64,000 nucleotides of DNA from CAIVAT01 sp037137455. GTDB lineage: Bacteria; Bacteroidota; Bacteroidia; Bacteroidales; FEN-979. The stretch spans positions 34,058 to 98,057 of the forward strand of contig JBAXKG010000006.1 of NCBI GenBank assembly GCA_037137455.1, read 5' to 3'. Every line of letters begins with the position of its first letter. Position 1 is the stretch's first letter. Below the pieces are notes generated by a model. It was not told where the DNA came from. It was given only the letters and a program-made list of their open reading frames with translations, and did no database searches. The translations under genes and the position numbers were made by a program. Shown piece by piece: positions 34,750 to 43,438 of this stretch.

Positions 34750-36911
34750 AGAAGATCAGCCTTACCTTAATTTCTTTTATCATTTTCCGCATGTTTGTTG
34801 TCGCAGAAGAAGGAATGTGGATTCCCATGTTGCTCGAGCAGTTGAATATTAAGCGAATGCAGGATCTTGGGCTGAAGCTTTCGGCAGAAGATATTTACAG
34901 TGTCAACAATTCCAGCCTGAAGGATGCAATTGTCCAGTTTGGAGGTGGTTGTACCGCCGAGATAGTTTCTTCCCAGGCACTCATTCTCACTAACCACCAT
35001 TGCGGCCTGGGTGCCATCCAGCGCCAGAGTTCATTACAACATGATTATATTACCGATGGTTTTTGGGCCAACTCATTTGCCGAAGAACTGCCATGTAAGG
35101 GCGTTTCGGTAACATTGCTGGTTAGAATGGAAGATGTTACAGCGAAGGTGCTTGAAGGGGTCGATGAGAAATTGAATCAGCTTCAACGGTCGCAAATGAT
35201 CAAACAGAATATCGAAAAACTCGAAAAGTCTACTGTTTTGGGCACTCATTTTGAAGCCAGGGTCAGGCCTTTCTATTATGGCAATCAATATTATATGTTT
35301 GTGAATGAGGTTTTCAAAGATATAAGATTAGTTGGCGCCCCACCGGGCAGTATCGGACAGTTCGGGGGAGATACAGATAACTGGATGTGGCCACGACACA
35401 CAGGTGATTTTTCAATCTTCCGTATTTATGCCAATAAAAACAATGACCCGGCTGATTACTCACCGGAAAATGTTCCATACAAACCGAAAAATTATCTTCC
35501 AATTTCACTAAAAGGCTACCAGAAAAATGATTTTACTTTTGTTTTTGGATATCCCGGAAGTACCAGGGAATATCTGACATCTTATGGCGTTGATTTAATA
35601 GCTAATTATGAAAATCCTTTGAGAACCAGTCTCCGCAAAAAACGCCTTGATATCATACAATCTGCCATGAATGATAGCAAACTTGTCAGAATTCAATATA
35701 CATCAAAGGCCAATGGAATTGCAAATTTGTGGAAGAAGATGATTGGAGAATCAATTGGTATCCATCGTGTTGATGCCGTGGTGGCGAAGGAACAGTTTGA
35801 ACGGCAATTTCAATCCTGGGCCGATTCAACTTTGGAGCGCAAGGCACGCTATGGAGGTTTACTCACCTCCTTTAAATCGACTTATCAGGGATATATGCCG
35901 GTGGATTTATCCTCATTGACAATCAGCGAGGCAGGTCAGGGGATAGAGGTTGTACGTTTTGTTTCAGGTTTCAGAGATATTGTAAAATTAAGTAAAAACA
36001 AAGAGACGAAACCTGCAGACATTGAAAAAGCGAAGAGTAATCTAATTAAATCGTGCCGCGATTTTTTTAAAAATTATCAGGCTTCCATCGACCAAAAAGT
36101 CATGATATCAATGCTTCATGAGATGAATGCCAGACTTGAAAAAAAATATCTGCCAATAATTTTTAACGATATTGAGACCTCTTTTAAAAACAATTGGGCT
36201 GCCTTTTCTGCCGAACTCTTTTCAACCTCGTTATTTACCGATTCAACCCGGATTCTCAAGTTTATAGATGCTTATAAAGTTTCGCAGGTTAAAAAGCTTG
36301 AGAAAGATCCCGCATTTCGTTTGATGAAAAGTATTTACGATCGGAACGAAAAGGATATTCAGCCTGTTGTTTCTATATTTACTTCGCGGCTCGACAGCCT
36401 TCAACGGATTTATATGGCTGGCTTGATGGAAATGCAAAAGAATAAAAAGTTTTACCCGGATGCGAACTCAACCCTGCGGTTAGCATATGGCATGGTTGAT
36501 GATTATAAACCCGCTGATGCTGTTAGTTTCAACTATTTCACGACGCTTGAAGGCGTGATGCAAAAAGAGGATCCGACTATTTTTGATTACAGAGTCGATC
36601 CGCGATTGAAAAAACTTTTCATCAGTCATGATTATGGCCGATATGAAGATAAGGATGGAACTATGCATATTGCTTTCACGGCAAGTAACCATACCACCGG
36701 TGGAAATTCAGGAAGTCCTGTTCTGAATGCTAATGGGGAACTAATCGGCATTAATTTTGACCGCAATTGGGAGGGAACGCTCAGCGACCTTTTTTATGAC
36801 TCCTCACAATGCCGCAATATTGCTCTGGATATCCGTTATTGTCTTTTCATTATTGACAAAGTGGCGGGTTCAGACCGGCTGATCAAAGAGATGAAAATTA
36901 TTTACCCGTAA
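34746..36911 (+). CDS. dpp11: S46 family dipeptidyl-peptidase, DPP11 type (Asp/Glu-specific)
   Basis: This 721-residue exported serine peptidase removes dipeptides from oligopeptides. The catalytic triad is visible as H85 (TNHHCG), D221 (RHTGDFS) and S655 (GGNSGSP). Residue 673 is Arg (INFDR). In Porphyromonas gingivalis DPP11 this Arg selects acidic residues at P1, whereas DPP7 has Gly there. The serine and Arg positions coincide with P. gingivalis DPP11 numbering. A signal peptide ends near VVAEEG. The gene is translationally coupled to trmB and overlaps the convergent gene by 10 bases. Confidence 0.93.
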   Translation: MKKISLTLISFIIFRMFVVAEEGMWIPMLLEQLNIKRMQDLGLKLSAEDIYSVNNSSLKDAIVQFGGGCTAEIVSSQALILTNHHCGLGAIQRQSSLQHDYITDGFWANSFAEELPCKGVSVTLLVRMEDVTAKVLEGVDEKLNQLQRSQMIKQNIEKLEKSTVLGTHFEARVRPFYYGNQYYMFVNEVFKDIRLVGAPPGSIGQFGGDTDNWMWPRHTGDFSIFRIYANKNNDPADYSPENVPYKPKNYLPISLKGYQKNDFTFVFGYPGSTREYLTSYGVDLIANYENPLRTSLRKKRLDIIQSAMNDSKLVRIQYTSKANGIANLWKKMIGESIGIHRVDAVVAKEQFERQFQSWADSTLERKARYGGLLTSFKSTYQGYMPVDLSSLTISEAGQGIEVVRFVSGFRDIVKLSKNKETKPADIEKAKSNLIKSCRDFFKNYQASIDQKVMISMLHEMNARLEKKYLPIIFNDIETSFKNNWAAFSAELFSTSLFTDSTRILKFIDAYKVSQVKKLEKDPAFRLMKSIYDRNEKDIQPVVSIFTSRLDSLQRIYMAGLMEMQKNKKFYPDANSTLRLAYGMVDDYKPADAVSFNYFTTLEGVMQKEDPTIFDYRVDPRLKKLFISHDYGRYEDKDGTMHIAFTASNHTTGGNSGSPVLNANGELIGINFDRNWEGTLSDLFYDSSQCRNIALDIRYCLFIIDKVAGSDRLIKEMKIIYP

Positions 36912-37759
36912 ATCCTTACCAAGGCATTCTGAATTGTAGGGTACTTAAACCGGAATCCTGCATCCAGCAATTTTTCAGGCAGAACTTTCTGTCCTTCGAG
37001 TAAAACCTGAGCGCCTTCACTATAAATCAGTTTCATTGCAAATGCAGGAATGGTCAGCCATACAGGTTGCCCAAGAACCTTACCTAATTTATCAGAGAAT
37101 TCTGCATTATTGGAGGGAAATGGGGAAACTGCATTTACAATTCCGATTATTGATGGCGTGTCAAGTGTAAAAATCATGGCATTTATCAGGTCGTCAATGT
37201 GGATGAAGGATACCGGTTGTTTGCCATTCCCAATTTTAGCGCCCAGACCTATGCTGAAAGGCTTGTGCATTTTGGCCAGGGCTCCGCCATCTGAACCCAG
37301 CACCAATCCTATTCTGAAAATCACCACCCGGGTTGAAGGTTCTGCATTTGTTGCTTCTCGCTCCCATGCGATGCATACTTTTGCCAGGAAAGAATCGGCA
37401 TAAGAGCAACTGGTTTCATTGTGGGTTTTCAGCGAATCATAAATCCCTATGGCTGATGTGGAAATAAAAACCGAGGGTTTTTGACGTGACTGGTTTATGG
37501 CATTAGAAATTTTTAGGGTCGTATTCACCCGGCTATCAAGTATTTCCTTTTTATTTTCCGGAGTCCATTTCCTGGCGACAGGCGCTCCGGCGAGGTTGAT
37601 AACTGCGTCGGCTCCTTCAATCTTTTCCGATAGAAATTTTTCATCTGTCATTAAAAATGAGTCCCGGTCGATTACTCGTAATGTCCATCCCCTTTCCCTT
37701 ATCTTTTTGATCAGGGCTTGCCCGATGAATCCGGTTGTGCCGCTGAGTGCAAGGATCAT
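36902..37759 (-). CDS. TIGR01777/SDR39U1-type epimerase family protein
   Basis: This 285-residue protein has an NAD(P)-binding Rossmann start (ALSGTTGFIGQALI) and the family segments VINLAGAPVARKWT, SRVNTTLKISNAI and PVSFIHIDDLINAMIF, plus a C-terminal DUF1731-like piece (GQKVLPEKLLDAGFRFKYP). The bacterial homologue YfcH has no settled reaction. Its end overlaps the S46 peptidase gene by 10 bases in convergent orientation. It diverges from mutA. Confidence 0.93.
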   Translation of the reverse strand: MILALSGTTGFIGQALIKKIRERGWTLRVIDRDSFLMTDEKFLSEKIEGADAVINLAGAPVARKWTPENKKEILDSRVNTTLKISNAINQSRQKPSVFISTSAIGIYDSLKTHNETSCSYADSFLAKVCIAWEREATNAEPSTRVVIFRIGLVLGSDGGALAKMHKPFSIGLGAKIGNGKQPVSFIHIDDLINAMIFTLDTPSIIGIVNAVSPFPSNNAEFSDKLGKVLGQPVWLTIPAFAMKLIYSEGAQVLLEGQKVLPEKLLDAGFRFKYPTIQNALVRIYG

Positions 37760-37872
37760 ACGTTTTTTTTTGTAAAGTTATGGAATTCTTAAAATTTGCG
37801 TTACTTTTATAGTCGATTAACCTGTCAAATTTTGAACTACAAAAACTAACCTTCATCATCAAAAGACCAGGA

Positions 37873-39756
37873 ATGGAGTATCAAGGGCAAGCAAAATTAT
37901 TTTCCGGATTTTCACCAATTTCTACCGACTTATGGGAAGAAAAGATCGTTACAGACCTCAAGGGCGCTGATTACAATAAAAAGCTTATCTGGAAAACTGA
38001 TGAAGGATTCAATGTCAAACCATATTATCGTGTCGAAGATCTGAAGGGACTGGAATACTTGAATGCCCTTCCTGGTGCATCGCCTTTCGTAAGGGGACTT
38101 CGCACGCAGAACAATAATTGGGTGGTGAGACAGGATTTTTTCACTACCGATATTAATGAAACCAATAAGCTTGCAAAGGAAGCCGTATCTAAGGGCGCTT
38201 CGGCTTTAGGACTTAAGGCAAATGAAATATCAACACTTAAGCAAATTAGTGAGTTGCTTGCCGGAATCGATTTTAATACAACCGGAATCAACTTTATTTC
38301 ATCGCAATCATATCCTTTGACACTTGAGCTATTTCTCTTTGAAGTTAATCATAGAGGCGATGCAGGAGAAAAGATTTTTGGGTCCGTCAATTTTGATCCG
38401 ATCAGCTACCTGTTGCTCAATGGAGATTTTTATGTGAACTGGATACATAATTTAGAAGAGGCCGAATACATTCTTAAAAACATCCGGAAAAAGCTTCCGC
38501 ATTTCAAGGCCATTACCATCAACGGCCATTATTTCCAAAATGCGGGATCTTCCCTTGTTCAGGAGCTCGCATTCAGCCTGGCATCAGCAAATGAATATCT
38601 TGCCGGACTTACAGATAAAGGATTATCAGTGGATGATGTAGCCCCTTTTATGCAATTTTCTCTGGGTATTGGATCAAATTATTTTATGGAAATAGCCAAG
38701 CTCAGGGCTGCAAGATTATTATGGACAAGGATGGTTGAACAATATCACCCGGTTAGTGAGGAGTCACTCCGTTTATTTATCCATTCTACTACCGCATTGT
38801 GGAATAAATCGATTTATGATCCTTATGTCAACATGTTGCGAACCACAACTGAAGGCATGTCTGCCGCGATAGGGAATGCCGATTCTATCGGGATTTTACC
38901 TTTTGATATTCCTTTTAAGCATTCGGATGAATTTTCGCGTAGGATAGCGCTTAACCAGCAGCTCGTTTTTAAAGAGGAATCATATCTTGATAAGGTTATT
39001 GACCCTTCTGCTGGTTCATACTACATTGAAAACCTCACACATACAATTGCACATAATGCCTGGAATCTTTTTAAGGAGGTCGAATCGCGGGGAGGAATGA
39101 TCGAATGCATTAAAGCGGGCTTTATTCAGGATGAAATTGAAAAAATGCGTAAGCAAAAAGAGATCGATATAGAGCAGCGCAAGATAGTTATCCTGGGAAC
39201 CAATCAATTCCCAAATCTCCAGGAAACTATGTTTGACAAGATTCAACTGCCAGCAGAAACCCAGGCAGCCTCTTCTCCTTCCTTTAAGAAGCTGACTTCT
39301 TTCAGGAGTGCCAGGGCATTTGAAGAGATCAGGCTCGCTACTGAACGCTTTGTAAAAAACGGAAACAAACGCCCGGGCGTTTTCCTCTTCAACATCGGGA
39401 ACCTGGCGATGCTCAGGGCCCGTGCTGGGTTTACCACGAATTTTTTTGGTTGTGCAGGATATGAAATTTTTGATAACCAGGGATTTTCAACTATCGATGA
39501 AGGGATTATTGCTGCCTTACAATCAAAGGCAGAAATTGTTGTTATTTGCAGTTCCGATGAAGAGTACATCGTGATTGTCCCGGAAATCACACATAAAATC
39601 AAAGAGGCTAACCATAAAATAGGTATTCTGGTAGCAGGATATCCAAAAGATTATATTGAAACTTTTCAATTGGCTGGAGTGGATGATTTTATTCATCTCA
39701 GAAGTAACTTAATGGCAACGTTACAGAATTCGCAGAGCCAGTTGGGAATTATTTAG
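37873..39756 (+). CDS. mutA: Methylmalonyl-CoA mutase small (beta) subunit
   Basis: This is the non-catalytic partner of MutB in the adenosylcobalamin enzyme that interconverts succinyl-CoA and methylmalonyl-CoA. The 627 residues contain the mutase barrel (SFVRGL near 70, AAIGNADSIGILPFD, DPSAGSYYIENLT). The C-terminal domain keeps the fold but lacks the cobalamin-binding DxHxxG motif, as in other small subunits. mutB is 3.7 kb downstream, beyond three signalling or membrane genes, although all gaps in between are 27 bases or less. Confidence 0.95.
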   Translation: MEYQGQAKLFSGFSPISTDLWEEKIVTDLKGADYNKKLIWKTDEGFNVKPYYRVEDLKGLEYLNALPGASPFVRGLRTQNNNWVVRQDFFTTDINETNKLAKEAVSKGASALGLKANEISTLKQISELLAGIDFNTTGINFISSQSYPLTLELFLFEVNHRGDAGEKIFGSVNFDPISYLLLNGDFYVNWIHNLEEAEYILKNIRKKLPHFKAITINGHYFQNAGSSLVQELAFSLASANEYLAGLTDKGLSVDDVAPFMQFSLGIGSNYFMEIAKLRAARLLWTRMVEQYHPVSEESLRLFIHSTTALWNKSIYDPYVNMLRTTTEGMSAAIGNADSIGILPFDIPFKHSDEFSRRIALNQQLVFKEESYLDKVIDPSAGSYYIENLTHTIAHNAWNLFKEVESRGGMIECIKAGFIQDEIEKMRKQKEIDIEQRKIVILGTNQFPNLQETMFDKIQLPAETQAASSPSFKKLTSFRSARAFEEIRLATERFVKNGNKRPGVFLFNIGNLAMLRARAGFTTNFFGCAGYEIFDNQGFSTIDEGIIAALQSKAEIVVICSSDEEYIVIVPEITHKIKEANHKIGILVAGYPKDYIETFQLAGVDDFIHLRSNLMATLQNSQSQLGII

Positions 39757-39783
39757 TATTTACGCTTTGATCAATAGAGCATT

Positions 39784-40203
39784 ATGACTGAATCGAAATT
39801 GAATTCAAATCCTGCAACCCCGTCTAAAGGACCATTAAGAATCCTGGTCGCAGAAGACAATGCTATAAATCTCAGGTTGATAACGGCTGCTCTGCTGCGC
39901 TCAGGCCATAAGGTTGATGCTGCAATGGACGGAGCTGCTGCTATTGTTCAATTCAACAACAATGTTTACGATGTTATTCTGATGGATATCATGATGCCGG
40001 TTATGGATGGCATTACAGCCACGCGTGAAATCAGGAAGATTGAAGCTGAGCGTATAACCGGGACCGATCGCCGGGTAAAAATTATTGCAATTACAGCTAA
40101 TGCATTTGAAGATGACCGGGTCAAATTTTTTGATGCCGGGATGGATTATTATATGAACAAACCATTGGAAATAGAAGAATTAACCAGGATTTTGAATATA
40201 TAA
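39784..40203 (+). CDS. Single-domain response regulator (receiver only)
   Basis: This 139-residue receiver domain has acidic E24/D25, phosphoacceptor D68 (ILMDIMMPVMDG), and the conserved Lys near 130 (YMNKPLEIEEL). No output domain is present. It lies 27 bases after mutA and 10 before a hybrid histidine kinase, so it is likely a phosphorelay partner of that kinase. Such isolated receivers may act through protein contacts. Confidence 0.92.
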   Translation: MTESKLNSNPATPSKGPLRILVAEDNAINLRLITAALLRSGHKVDAAMDGAAAIVQFNNNVYDVILMDIMMPVMDGITATREIRKIEAERITGTDRRVKIIAITANAFEDDRVKFFDAGMDYYMNKPLEIEELTRILNI

Positions 40204-40213
40204 TCCAAATCAG

Positions 40214-42574
40214 ATGAACCAGAAACAATCATCGCTTCGACCTTTTTTAACTCCAATGATTATTTATTTGATAGGAGTGGCAATATATGCTGTTGTGGTT
40301 AGTTATGTTGACCGTAATGCGACAGTGAAAAATATTGATGAGAAACTTCTATATGTCGCACAGAATGTCAAATTTATTTTACCTGATGATTTTCATGACA
40401 GGGCTCTTAGTAAAGGGGCAATAAGCGATTCAGAAAACGTGCGGAATACAACTTTGCTTTCGGAGTTTGCAAAAATTTCAAATTTGTCATATTTGTACAC
40501 CGCAGTAATCCGTGACGGGAAGGCGTATTTTACCTCTTCCAGCGCCTCTGAAGAGGATATAATGAATAATAACCTTCCATTTTATTGGCAGGATTATCCG
40601 GAAGCTACATCAGAATTTAAATCAACAATCAAATCAAATTCGCCCACCTTTGAATATTCCAAAGATCGATGGGGATCTTTCAGAAGCGCCATCATTTGTG
40701 AATTATCACCGGGGGGCCAGAAGTATTTGATTGGTGCCGACATGAATGTTAGCTTTGTAAAGATTGAATCCATTAAGAGGGTGGGGATTGTTTTATTAAA
40801 GGCATTGTTTTTCTTTATTATCCTGATACCATTTTTCATTGTACTTCGTAATTTTTATAAAGGACATGCTTTCCATCTTGAAAGAGAAATTTTGGAGCGG
40901 AAACAAGCGGAAGCCAAGCTGGAGCAGTATAAACTGCACCTTCAGGAGATTGTTCGCAGACGCACTGAAGAACTCCAGCAGGAAATCGCAGACCGTAAGC
41001 TTATTGAAATTGAGTTGGAAAAGGCAAAGGAAATAGCCATTCGTGAAAGTAAGGCCAAATCCATTTTTTTGGCCAATATGAGTCATGAAATCAGGACCCC
41101 GATGAATGGCGTAATCGGGATGGCTAATATTCTCAAAGATACTGAATTGAACGACCAGCAACGTGAGTATCTGGATATTATCGAAATTTCCGGAAATAAT
41201 CTTTTATCAATTATCAATGACATTCTTGATTTTTCGAAGATCGAAGCCGGGCAAGTTGAGTTGGAAAATATTCCTTTCAATCTGATGCAGCAGGTCGATG
41301 AAGTAACGAAAATCCTCCATGTCAGGGCTGAGGGAAAAGAACTAAAACTTTTTTTTATGATTTCCCCTGAATTACCTGACCATGTTAAAGGGGATCCGGT
41401 CAGGTTTAAGCAAATCATTATCAATCTCACCAACAATGCAATAAAATTCACTCAGGAAGGAAGTATAACCATTACCCTTGAACCAGTCTCTCAGAGTTCA
41501 GAAAAACTCATGATCCGGTGCAATGTTAAAGATACAGGGATCGGGATCTCGTCAAATAGCCTGGAAAGACTATTTAAAGAATTTTCGCAAACTGATGCCT
41601 CTACTACCCGAAAATACGGAGGAACCGGATTGGGACTTAAAATTTCAAAAGATCTTGCACATCTTATGGGCGGAGAAATTGGTGTTGACAGTGAAGAAGG
41701 CAAAGGATCCACCTTTTGGTTTACTGCAGAATTCGAGAAAATAGAGCAATCGGAAATAGATCAGTTAGTAGCAAATAAAAAGAATGATTTATCAAAATTT
41801 TTGACAATATTAATGGTTGAAGATAATTATATCAGCCAGAAAGTTGCCAAAACAGCCCTTGAAAGGTATGGGTATCATTTTGTCGAAATTGCCGAAAACG
41901 GAAAGTTAGCCGTGAAAATGTTTAGTGAAAAAGAGTATCATCTTGTGCTGATGGATATACGTATGCCAGTAATGGATGGCTTGGAAGCCACTGAAAAATT
42001 AAGGGAAATCGAACGAAATAACCCGGACCGAAGCCGCACTACTATTGTTGCATTTACTGCATATGCAGTTGAAGGGGATCGTGAACGCTTTCTTGCAGCC
42101 GGCATGGACGATTATATTGCAAAGCCTTTCCAGCCCGAAGAGCTTATACAAGTTATCGAAAAATTTGCAAATAAGCATCGATTCCGTTCACAACGCTCTC
42201 TGAAAATCCTTCTGGCCGAGGATAACAAAATCAACCAAAAAGTCGCCTCTAAAACTCTTGAAGCATTCGGACATAGAGTGGATGTGGTTGAAAATGGACT
42301 TGAAGCAGTTGAAAAGGTAAAACAGAATGAATATGATTTGATTATGATGGATCTGGAAATGCCAGAGATGGATGGCATTGAAGCCACGCGGGTCATCCGG
42401 AAAATGGAATTGGAAAATGCTCTTCCTGGAATCAACAGGAAGAAGTTAAAAATTGTAGCACTGACCGCACATTCTTCAACAGAAGACAGGGCGAAGTGCC
42501 AGGAGATCGGAATGGACGATTACATCAGCAAGCCTTTCCGCCAGAGTGAAATCGCCAGAGCGCTGAATATTTAA
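40214..42574 (+). CDS. Hybrid histidine kinase with two receiver domains
   Basis: This 786-residue membrane kinase has a first transmembrane helix at 11-31, an extracytoplasmic sensor of about 155 residues, and a second helix at 190-213. A coiled coil, HisKA with H291 (NMSHEIRTPMNG), and HATPase (GIGISSNSLERLF, GGTGLGLKIS) follow, then two tandem receivers (about 535-655 and 662-786). Both receivers retain the acidic pocket, phosphoacceptor Asp and Lys. There is no HPt domain in it or in the window. The sensor domain is of no family I can name. It is flanked by the stand-alone receiver and an outer-membrane barrel gene 9 bases away. Confidence 0.93.
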   Translation: MNQKQSSLRPFLTPMIIYLIGVAIYAVVVSYVDRNATVKNIDEKLLYVAQNVKFILPDDFHDRALSKGAISDSENVRNTTLLSEFAKISNLSYLYTAVIRDGKAYFTSSSASEEDIMNNNLPFYWQDYPEATSEFKSTIKSNSPTFEYSKDRWGSFRSAIICELSPGGQKYLIGADMNVSFVKIESIKRVGIVLLKALFFFIILIPFFIVLRNFYKGHAFHLEREILERKQAEAKLEQYKLHLQEIVRRRTEELQQEIADRKLIEIELEKAKEIAIRESKAKSIFLANMSHEIRTPMNGVIGMANILKDTELNDQQREYLDIIEISGNNLLSIINDILDFSKIEAGQVELENIPFNLMQQVDEVTKILHVRAEGKELKLFFMISPELPDHVKGDPVRFKQIIINLTNNAIKFTQEGSITITLEPVSQSSEKLMIRCNVKDTGIGISSNSLERLFKEFSQTDASTTRKYGGTGLGLKISKDLAHLMGGEIGVDSEEGKGSTFWFTAEFEKIEQSEIDQLVANKKNDLSKFLTILMVEDNYISQKVAKTALERYGYHFVEIAENGKLAVKMFSEKEYHLVLMDIRMPVMDGLEATEKLREIERNNPDRSRTTIVAFTAYAVEGDRERFLAAGMDDYIAKPFQPEELIQVIEKFANKHRFRSQRSLKILLAEDNKINQKVASKTLEAFGHRVDVVENGLEAVEKVKQNEYDLIMMDLEMPEMDGIEATRVIRKMELENALPGINRKKLKIVALTAHSSTEDRAKCQEIGMDDYISKPFRQSEIARALNI

Positions 42575-42583
42575 TCTGACTTC

Positions 42584-43411
42584 ATGAAAAAGATAATTTT
42601 TACCCTGTCATTTTTTTTGATTGTCGGGCAGTTTAACTCACTTATGGCACAGGATGAAAAAGTCCGCGATGAGATTGAAACCGAAAAGGAAATCGAGGGT
42701 GCGACTTTGCTTTTTGGGGCCGATATCTTCAGTCGTTATATCTGGCGTGGGTATGATTTTGGCAATTCACCGGCAATTCAACCAAACATTTGCTTTGCAT
42801 GGAAAGGCTTTAATATTGGGGCTTGGGGATCATATGCTTTTGCCAAACACAGCATCCAGGTCAATGATTCAACGATTGAAGATGCAGGAAATTTTTCAGA
42901 GATAGACCTATATTTATCGTATACCTACAAATGGTTCACCTTATTGTTTTTTGACTATTTTCCCGTGAATGGATTAAATGCCAATTATGGGAATAAATAT
43001 TTTGATTACCGAAACAGAACCACAGGACATACCTTCGAAGGTTGTCTCTCATTTGATGGAACTGAGAGTTTTCCACTCAAGGTAATGGTATCCACACTGT
43101 TTTGGGGTGAGGATAAAAACCGGGATTCAACAGGGACATATGGCCTGGGGTCAAAAAATAATTTTTCGACCTATATTGAACTTGGGGTCACAATCAAAAT
43201 CAAAAAGATTGATGTCGTATTGAAACCTTTCATCGGGGGTATCCCGTTTGGGAGTGCATGGTACGGCCCCTATGCCGGAATTACAAATCTCGGATTAACG
43301 GCAAAGAAATCGATTCCTATAACACCATTGTATGCACTTCCCATTCAAGCTTCATTGGTTGCTAACCCCCAGGGCCAGAATGTATATCTTGTATTTGGGA
43401 TATCACTATAA
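42584..43411 (+). CDS. Probable outer-membrane beta-barrel protein
   Basis: This 275-residue protein has a signal peptide ending at LMAQDE. A beta-rich body alternates aromatic and polar residues and opens with LLFGADIFSRYIWRGYDFGNSPAIQPN, a start seen in TorF-like or TIGR02001-like barrels. It ends in an aromatic/hydrophobic strand (YLVFGISL) suited to BAM recognition. Its substrate is unknown. The gene lies 9 bases after the hybrid kinase and 27 before mutB, so expression with both is likely. Confidence 0.8.
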   Translation: MKKIIFTLSFFLIVGQFNSLMAQDEKVRDEIETEKEIEGATLLFGADIFSRYIWRGYDFGNSPAIQPNICFAWKGFNIGAWGSYAFAKHSIQVNDSTIEDAGNFSEIDLYLSYTYKWFTLLFFDYFPVNGLNANYGNKYFDYRNRTTGHTFEGCLSFDGTESFPLKVMVSTLFWGEDKNRDSTGTYGLGSKNNFSTYIELGVTIKIKKIDVVLKPFIGGIPFGSAWYGPYAGITNLGLTAKKSIPITPLYALPIQASLVANPQGQNVYLVFGISL

Positions 43412-43438
43412 ATACCTAAGGCAACACTATAACGACGG

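Noticed and set aside
37760..37872. Cobalamin riboswitch ahead of mutA
   Set aside because: The gap is only 113 bases and lacks a B12-box-like conserved core.
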